Positions 58,434 to 64,000 of a stretch of 64,000 nucleotides of DNA are shown piece by piece (position 1 is the first letter of the stretch; each line of letters starts with the position of its first letter). The stretch is from Bifidobacterium sp. ESL0704 (GTDB taxonomy: Bacteria; Actinomycetota; Actinomycetes; Actinomycetales; Bifidobacteriaceae), in contig NZ_CP113929.1 of assembly GCF_029392075.1 (NCBI RefSeq), positions 992,001 through 1,056,000 of the forward strand, read 5' to 3'. The position numbers were made by a program, and so were the translations under genes. The notes under the pieces are model-generated. The model saw only the letters and a program-made list of their open reading frames with translations, was not told the origin of the DNA and did not search any database.

Positions 58434-58449
58434 AGTGACGTATGTCACA
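58434..58449 (+). promoter_or_regulatory. Upstream palindromic operator before pflB
   Basis: AGTGACGTATGTCACA fits the CRP/GlxR pattern TGTGANNTANNTCACA except for the first base. It lies 248 bases before the pflB ATG, with an additional GTCACGT half-site just upstream. Confidence 0.65.
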
Positions 58450-58574
58450 TTTTTGGAGGAGATGCATACAACCGGTCCGCAATGAGCCGTTGCCCTTAAA
58501 ACCGTTGTCTTTATTGAGTTTATGTAAATTCCTAACATTTTCGGAAAATGTTGTAAGACAAGAAAACGCAGAAA

Positions 58575-58590
58575 AGTGACGTATGTCACA
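58575..58590 (+). promoter_or_regulatory. Downstream palindromic operator before pflB
   Basis: An identical copy of AGTGACGTATGTCACA; the identical stretch extends over 22 bases including flanks. It lies 141 bases from the first copy and 107 bases (site start to ATG) before pflB. The region between is AT-rich. Confidence 0.7.
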
Positions 58591-58681
58591 TTTATTTGGC
58601 TGTGTTTGTGACGAAGACCACTCTACAATGGAAATCGAACGCAACGTGAAGATGCGTTGCTCCACTAATAAGGAGTGCTAA

Positions 58682-61057
58682 ATGACCGCAGTAGATCAGA
58701 CTGCTTTGTCTGCCGAGGAGCTTCAGGCGAAGGCTTGGAATGGCTTCGTCGGAGGAGACTGGCAGAAGGAAATCGATGTTCGCGATTTCATTCAGAAGAA
58801 TTATACGCCGTATGATGGCGATGAGTCCTTCCTCGCCACGGCGACCCCGAAGACGAAGGAAATGTGGGAGTATCTCGACAACAACCAGCTTGCTGTTGAG
58901 CGTAAGCAGCGTATTTATGACGTTGATACCCACACTCCGGCCGGCATCGACAACTTCGGCCCCGGCTACATCATGGACAAAGAGCATGATAACGTCATCG
59001 TCGGCATCCAGACCGATGAGCCTTGCAAGCGCGCCATGATGCCGAACGGCGGCTGGCGTATGGTCGAGCAGGCCATTATTGAGGCCGGCAAAGAGCCTGA
59101 CCCCAACATCAAGACGATCTTCACCAAGTATCGCAAGACCCATAACGACGGCGTGTTCGGCGTCTACACCAAGCAGATCAAGCTTGCTCGCCACAACAAG
59201 ATCCTCACCGGTCTGCCTGATGCCTACGGCCGCGGCCGTATCATCGGCGACTATCGTCGTGTCGCTCTCTATGGCGTCAACTATCTGATTGCCAAGAAGA
59301 AGGAAGACAAGGATTCGATTCCTTATCGCAACGACTTCACCGAGGCCGAGATCGAGCACTGGATCCGCTTCCGCGAAGAGCATTCGGACCAGATCACCGC
59401 TTTGAAGCAGCTCATCAAGCTGGGCAACGAGTATGGCCTCGATCTTTCTCGTCCGGCTCAGACCGCTCAGGAAGCCGTGCAGTGGACCTACATGGGCTAC
59501 CTCGCCTCCGTCAAGAGCCAGGATGGCGCCGCCATGAGCTTCGGCCGTGTCTCCGCCTTCTTCGATACCTATTTCGAGCGCGACCTCAAGGCCGGCAAGA
59601 TCACCGAATCCGATGCTCAGGAGATCATCGATCAGCTCGTCATGAAGCTGCGTATCGTCCGCTTCCTGCGCACCAAGGACTATGACAACATCTTCTCCGG
59701 CGATCCGTACTGGGCCACTTGGTCCGACGCGGGCTTCGCCGATGACGGACGCCACATGGTCACCAAGACCTCGTTCCGTCTGCTCGCCACCCTGGCCCTG
59801 GATCACCTTGGACCTGGCCCTGAGCCGAACATCACCATCTTCTGGGATTCCAAGCTGCCTGAAGGCTACAAGCGTTATTGCGCTCGTACCTCCATCGCCA
59901 CCTCGGCCATCCAGTATGAGTCCGACCGCGACATCCGCGACCACTGGGGCGACGACGCCGCCATCGCTTGCTGCGTCTCCCCGATGCGTATCGGCAAGCA
60001 GATGCAGTTCTTCGGTGCTCGCGTGAACTCTGCGAAGGCTCTGCTCTACGCGATCAACGGTGGCCGTGACGAGATGACCGGTATGCAGGTCATCGACAAG
60101 GGCATCATCGATCCGATCAAGCCCGAAGCCGACGGCACCCTTGACTATCAGAAGGTCAAGGATAACTACGAGAAGGCCCTTGAGTGGCTCTCGGAGACCT
60201 ACATCGAAGCGCTGAACATCATTCATTACATGCACGATAAGTATGCATATGAATCCATCGAGATGGCTCTGCACGACAAGGAAGTCTACCGCACCTTGGG
60301 TTGCGGCATGTCCGGTCTGTCGATCGCCGCCGATTCGCTCTCCGCACTGAAGTATGCGAAGGTCTATCCTATCTACAACAAGGATGCGAAGAACCTCGAA
60401 GGCCATGAGAACGAGTATGTCGAAGGTGCCGATGACGACCTGGTGGTCGGCTATCGCACGGTCGGCGACTTCCCGATCTACGGCAACGACGATGATCGTG
60501 CCGATGATCTCGCCAAGTGGACCGTCTCCACGGTTATGGATCAGATCAAGGCTCTGCCGGTCTACCGCAACGCGGTTCCGACCCAGTCCATCCTGACCAT
60601 CACCTCCAACGTGGTCTACGGCAAGGCGACCGGTTCCTTCCCGAGCGGACACAAGAAGGGCGAGCCTTACGCCCCTGGTGCCAACCCGGAGAACGGCATG
60701 GATTCGCACGGCATGCTGCCGTCCATGTTCTCGGTCGGCAAGATCAACTACAACGATGCGCTGGATGGCATTTCGCTGACCAACACGATCACCCCTGACG
60801 GCCTCGGCCGTGACGAGGAAGAGCGCGTTACCAACCTGGTCGGTATTCTCGACTCGGGCAATGGCCACGGCCTCTATCACGCCAACATCAACGTGCTGCG
60901 CAAGGAGCAGCTTGAGGACGCCGTCGCGCATCCTGAGAAGTATCCGCACCTCACCGTGCGTGTCTCGGGCTATGCGGTCAACTTCGTCAAGCTCACCCGC
61001 GAGCAGCAGCTCGATGTCATTTCCCGTACGTTCCATCAGGGTGCCGTCACCGAGTGA
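58682..61057 (+). CDS. pflB: Formate C-acetyltransferase (pyruvate formate-lyase)
   Basis: The 791-residue glycyl-radical enzyme that cleaves pyruvate with CoA to acetyl-CoA and formate, used in anaerobic fermentation. The Cys pair lies at about 430-431 ([11 protein letters not shown]) and the radical Gly at about 763 ([10 protein letters not shown]). Both are intact. AAGGAG lies six bases before the ATG. Upstream are two identical palindromes and no other gene for 330 bases; its activase follows. Confidence 0.98.
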   Translation: MTAVDQTALSAEELQAKAWNGFVGGDWQKEIDVRDFIQKNYTPYDGDESFLATATPKTKEMWEYLDNNQLAVERKQRIYDVDTHTPAGIDNFGPGYIMDKEHDNVIVGIQTDEPCKRAMMPNGGWRMVEQAIIEAGKEPDPNIKTIFTKYRKTHNDGVFGVYTKQIKLARHNKILTGLPDAYGRGRIIGDYRRVALYGVNYLIAKKKEDKDSIPYRNDFTEAEIEHWIRFREEHSDQITALKQLIKLGNEYGLDLSRPAQTAQEAVQWTYMGYLASVKSQDGAAMSFGRVSAFFDTYFERDLKAGKITESDAQEIIDQLVMKLRIVRFLRTKDYDNIFSGDPYWATWSDAGFADDGRHMVTKTSFRLLATLALDHLGPGPEPNITIFWDSKLPEGYKRYCARTSIATSAIQYESDRDIRDHWGDDAAIACCVSPMRIGKQMQFFGARVNSAKALLYAINGGRDEMTGMQVIDKGIIDPIKPEADGTLDYQKVKDNYEKALEWLSETYIEALNIIHYMHDKYAYESIEMALHDKEVYRTLGCGMSGLSIAADSLSALKYAKVYPIYNKDAKNLEGHENEYVEGADDDLVVGYRTVGDFPIYGNDDDRADDLAKWTVSTVMDQIKALPVYRNAVPTQSILTITSNVVYGKATGSFPSGHKKGEPYAPGANPENGMDSHGMLPSMFSVGKINYNDALDGISLTNTITPDGLGRDEEERVTNLVGILDSGNGHGLYHANINVLRKEQLEDAVAHPEKYPHLTVRVSGYAVNFVKLTREQQLDVISRTFHQGAVTE

Positions 61058-61090
61058 CGCACACGCTTGAAGTAACGTGGTGAAATAGTT

Positions 61091-61130
61091 GATTTGAGGG
61101 GGCGGAGCATCAGCTCCGTCCCCTCAAATC
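61091..61130 (+). terminator. Long hairpin after pflB
   Basis: Arms 61091-61108 and 61113-61130 form an 18-bp stem with one G-T pair and a 4-base loop. There is no T-run, so it may protect the 3' end or only partly terminate. ATGTTCCACG follows directly and recurs at 61194-61203. Confidence 0.8.
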
Positions 61131-61294
61131 ATGTTCCACGGGCTTGGAAACCGGACCTAGGGGGATAGAGGACGCCAGGTTTTCACCTATGGAATGTTCC
61201 ACGATCATCGTCGTACTTCAGGCACACCGAGCGACTGGGATTTAGGTTTGATATCAGTTAGTATGGAATGAAGAATTTACAAGGAGGGGCAATG

Positions 61295-62176
61295 ATGTCC
61301 GATACCACTCAATTTAGGACCACAACGCAGCATATGCTCAAGGTTTCGAAAGTGTATGCCAAACATACGTTGATGGGCGGCCTTTCGGGCTTTCAGTCTC
61401 CTATAGGCCTGGACCGCCACGATCGCATCAATGCACTGCGTACCGGCGACATGGGATTTGTGCATTCGTGGGACATCAACACGTCGGTGGACGGGCCGGG
61501 GACCCGAATGACCGTGTTCATGAGCGGTTGCCCGCTGCGTTGCCAGTTCTGCCAGAACCCCGACACTTGGAAGATGCGTGACGGCCAGCCGGTCTATCTC
61601 GACGATATGATCGAACGCGTCACCCGTTACAAGGACGTTTTCCAGAGCACCGGCGGGGGAGTCACTTTCTCCGGCGGCGAGTCGATGATGCAGGGCAAGT
61701 TCGTCTCGCGCGTCTTCCACGCGGTGCACAAAGAAGGCATCCATACCTGCCTCGACACTTCCGGCTTCCTCAACAAGGACTGGACCGACGAGATGCTTGA
61801 GGATGTTGACCTGTGCCTGCTCGATGTCAAGTCCGGCGATGAAGAGACCTATCACAAGGTGACCGGCAGCCAGCTTGCGCCGACCATTCAGTTCGGTCAG
61901 AGGCTCAACAAGGCCGGCAAGAAGATCTGGGTGCGTTTCGTTCTTGTTCCCGGACTTACCGATAGCGTCGAAAACGTCGAGAACGTGGCCAAGATCTGCG
62001 AGTCCTTCGGCGATGCATTGGAACATATCGATGTCCTCCCGTTCCACCAGCTCGGCCGTCCGAAGTGGCATGAGCTGCACTACGACTATCCGCTCGAGAC
62101 CAAGGAGGGCCCTTCCAAAGAGCTGAAAAAGCGTGTCCGCGACCAGTTCAAGGCCCACGGCTTCGAGGTCTTCTAA
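61295..62176 (+). CDS. pflA: Pyruvate formate-lyase activating enzyme
   Basis: A 293-residue radical-SAM enzyme that makes the glycyl radical of PflB. The iron-sulfur motif CPLRCQFC has Cys at about 79, 83 and 86, preceded by VDGPGTRMTVFMSG. FSGGES lies near 126-131. AAGGAGG is seven bases before the ATG at 61295 (four before the adjacent ATG at 61292); an earlier in-frame ATG at 61268 lacks such a signal. Confidence 0.96.
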   Translation: MSDTTQFRTTTQHMLKVSKVYAKHTLMGGLSGFQSPIGLDRHDRINALRTGDMGFVHSWDINTSVDGPGTRMTVFMSGCPLRCQFCQNPDTWKMRDGQPVYLDDMIERVTRYKDVFQSTGGGVTFSGGESMMQGKFVSRVFHAVHKEGIHTCLDTSGFLNKDWTDEMLEDVDLCLLDVKSGDEETYHKVTGSQLAPTIQFGQRLNKAGKKIWVRFVLVPGLTDSVENVENVAKICESFGDALEHIDVLPFHQLGRPKWHELHYDYPLETKEGPSKELKKRVRDQFKAHGFEVF

Positions 62177-62210
62177 AGAGGCTGAAAGTCGTATATATTT
62201 ATTGTTCATG

Positions 62211-62246
62211 CACCGGACAGAGCGATTTCACAATCCTCGTCCGGTG
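62211..62246 (+). terminator. Terminator after pflA
   Basis: CACCGGAC at 62211-62218 pairs with GTCCGGTG at 62239-62246, followed by TTATAGT. Its tail overlaps the promoter of the ileS leader. Confidence 0.6.
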
Positions 62247-62253
62247 TTATAGT
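62226..62253 (+). promoter_or_regulatory. Candidate promoter of the ileS leader
   Basis: TATAGT at 62248-62253 with TTTCAC at 62226-62231, spacer 16. Transcription would begin near 62260, at the start of the T-box. Confidence 0.5.
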
Positions 62254-62257
62254 ATGC

Positions 62258-62557
62258 ACCATAAGCGCTGATCCGTTATCGGCGGGGAGCTTTCGGAAGA
62301 ACGGTTGCGTCACATGTGTGTGGCCGGCTTATTAGAACCGACGGGGTGGCCCGAAACAGCCTGTTTCAAGCGGTCGTATAACGTTGCGATCTCGGGAATC
62401 AAGGTGTCGATTACATCGATGGCCTAATTGCCCGGGTGGCGATTGAATATGACAAGCGGGGTGGTACCGCGGTGTGCGGGTGTCGCGTCAATGACGCGGT
62501 GAAGCTGCATCGTCCTCGCAGGACATGGCAATGAAACCTGCAAGCGAGGAGAGTGCG
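62258..62557 (+). ncRNA. T-box riboswitch for ileS, actinobacterial translational type
   Basis: Contains GCGCTGATCC, then GGCGGGGAGC and TTCGGAAGAACGG, typical of short-stem-I actinobacterial ileS T-boxes. The T-box GGTGGTACCGCGG lies at 62460-62472; its TGGT can pair with the ACCA end of tRNA-Ile. AUC triplets at 62271 and 62278 are specifier candidates. Near the 3' end TCCTCGC (62513-62519) can pair with GCGAGGA (62544-62550), covering the ribosome binding site, so control is probably at translation initiation, released when uncharged tRNA-Ile binds. Confidence 0.92.
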
Positions 62558-64000
62558 GTGAGCGAAACCACCAATTCACATGTGTACCCCAAAGCGTCCG
62601 TAGGCGAGCAGAGCGCGCACGTCGCGCCGAACCCGAGCTTCCCGAAGATGGAAGAATCGGTGCTCGACTATTGGGACAAGGATGATACCTTCAACAAATC
62701 CGTCGAGCGTAACCCCAGCGGCGACCACAGTGACAACGAATTCGTCTTCTTCGACGGTCCGCCGTTCGCCAACGGCCTGCCGCACTACGGCCACCTGTTG
62801 ACCGGCTACGCCAAGGACGTCATTCCGCGCTATCAGACCATGAAGGGCCGCAAGGTCAACCGCGTTTTCGGCTGGGATACCCACGGTCTGCCGGCCGAAC
62901 TCGAAGCGCAGAAGGAGCTCGGCATCGAATCGGTCGACCAGATTGAGGAGATGGGCATCGAGAAGTTCAACGCCGCCTGCCGCACCTCCGTCCTCAAATA
63001 CACCAACGAGTGGAAGGACTACGTCCACCGCCAGGCCCGCTGGGTCGATTTCGAGCACGGCTACAAGACCCTGAATACCACCTACATGGAGTCGGTGATG
63101 TGGGCCTTCAAGACGCTCTACGACAAGGGTCTGGCCTACAAGGGCTATCGCGTGTTGCCGTACTGCCCGAAGGACCGCACCCCGCTTTCCGCACACGAGC
63201 TGCGCATGGACGCCGACGTCTATCAGGACCGTCAGGACACCACCGTCTCCGTCGCCGTCAAGATGCGCGATGAGGATGACGCTTACGCCGTTTTCTGGAC
63301 CACGACGCCCTGGACCACGCCCACCAACTTCCTGATCGTTGTGGGCAACGACATCGATTACGTCGAGGTGAAGCCCACCGAGGGCAAATTCGCCGGCAAG
63401 AAGTTCTACCTGGGCAAGCCGTTGCTGGGTTCGTACGCCAAGGAACTCGGCGAGAACTACGAGGTCGTTCGTGAGCTGAAAGGCAAAGAACTGGTCGGCC
63501 GCCGCTACTGGCCGGTCTTCCCGTACTTCGCAGGTGACGAGGCCGAGTCCGAGGGCCATGTCCCCGGCCCGAACGCCTACCAGATCCTCGCCGCCGACTA
63601 CGTCGACACCGTCGAGGGCACCGGCCTGGTCCATCAGGCACCTTATGGCGAAGACGATATGAACACGCTGAACGCCGCCGGTGTCAACTCCATCGACGTG
63701 CTCGATGCCAGCTGCACCTTTACCTCAGCCTGCCCTGATTATGAGGGCATGTACGTCTTCGACGCCAACCTGCCGATCCTGCGCAACCTGCGCGCCGGCG
63801 ACGGCCCGTTGGCACGCGTTCCCGAGGAACACCGCGCCCTGCTCTTCCAGGAGAAGAGCTACGTGCACTCCTACCCGCACTGCTGGCGCTGCGGCACCCC
63901 GCTGATCTACAAGCCGGTCTCCTCCTGGTTCGTCTCCGTGACCAAGGTCAAGGACCGTCTGCTGGAAAACAACCAGAAGATCAACTGGATTCCCGAGAAC
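62558..64000 (+). CDS. ileS: Isoleucyl-tRNA synthetase, N-terminal 481 residues (3' end outside window)
   Basis: A class I synthetase charging tRNA-Ile. The HIGH motif appears as HYGH near residues 76-79, preceded by DGPPFANGLP. The editing domain has WTTTPWTTPTNFLIVVGND near 247-265 and GTGLVHQAPYGEDDM near 354-368. The frame is open to the window end; KMSKS is not reached. The start is a GTG with GAGGAGAG four bases upstream, the element hidden by the T-box 3' hairpin. Confidence 0.97.
   Translation, partial: MSETTNSHVYPKASVGEQSAHVAPNPSFPKMEESVLDYWDKDDTFNKSVERNPSGDHSDNEFVFFDGPPFANGLPHYGHLLTGYAKDVIPRYQTMKGRKVNRVFGWDTHGLPAELEAQKELGIESVDQIEEMGIEKFNAACRTSVLKYTNEWKDYVHRQARWVDFEHGYKTLNTTYMESVMWAFKTLYDKGLAYKGYRVLPYCPKDRTPLSAHELRMDADVYQDRQDTTVSVAVKMRDEDDAYAVFWTTTPWTTPTNFLIVVGNDIDYVEVKPTEGKFAGKKFYLGKPLLGSYAKELGENYEVVRELKGKELVGRRYWPVFPYFAGDEAESEGHVPGPNAYQILAADYVDTVEGTGLVHQAPYGEDDMNTLNAAGVNSIDVLDASCTFTSACPDYEGMYVFDANLPILRNLRAGDGPLARVPEEHRALLFQEKSYVHSYPHCWRCGTPLIYKPVSSWFVSVTKVKDRLLENNQKINWIPEN

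Noticed and set aside
58592..61036. 814-codon minus-strand ORF opposite pflB
   Set aside because: Antisense shadow; pflB is certain on the plus strand.

Overview
This window looks like a chromosomal segment of a high-GC, Gram-positive anaerobe of the Bifidobacterium group. Three things point there: actinobacterial marker genes (ClgR, DUF3046 before recA, SepH, DUF4193, DUF4192, an ileS T-box of the actinobacterial kind); the order primary sigma factor, parE, parC, sepH, dut, which is also found in other actinobacteria; and pyruvate formate-lyase with its activase. The genus is an inference from gene content, not a database match.

Layout. 1-9.6 kb: end of an aldo/keto reductase, a 51-bp tandem repeat, a small alarmone synthetase, miaA, a Fic-like protein with an altered active-site motif, ftsK, pgsA, pncC/cinA and clgR. 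9.3-16.5 kb: DUF3046, recA with a LexA-type box and a folded leader, recX, RNase P RNA (minus strand), hpf and secA. 17-23.4 kb: a small membrane protein, plsC, a PASTA Ser/Thr kinase, a long-chain polyprenyl diphosphate synthase and a DUF4192 protein. 23.4-29.3 kb: primary sigma factor behind a clear promoter, parE and an MFS transporter.

29.3-32.8 kb is a scar region. It holds degenerate 70-bp repeats, a broken 5' copy of the lhr helicase joined in frame to a broken 3' end of parE, a decayed IS30-family element with both terminal inverted repeats, and an AT-rich amidase-like lipoprotein gene. The lhr'/parE' joint is what a tandem duplication of the parE-MFS-lhr block would leave. The intact 1766-residue lhr follows (32.9-38.2 kb), then an MFS/ATP-grasp gene pair with a gene remnant in front of it.

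40.9-64 kb: parC (minus strand), a lipoprotein candidate, a phosphodiesterase-like protein, sepH, DUF4193-dut, the long Rel enzyme, cyclophilin, a methionine-type ABC transporter (metQNI) with an M20 amidohydrolase, nadE, pflB behind two identical palindromic operators, pflA, and the start of ileS behind a T-box leader that appears to hide the ribosome binding site.

Themes: alarmone metabolism (two synthetases), DNA topology and repair (parE, parC, recA, recX, lhr, ftsK), cell division (ftsK, sepH, PASTA kinase), secretion (secA) and fermentation (pflBA). No tRNA genes, rRNA genes or CRISPR arrays were seen.
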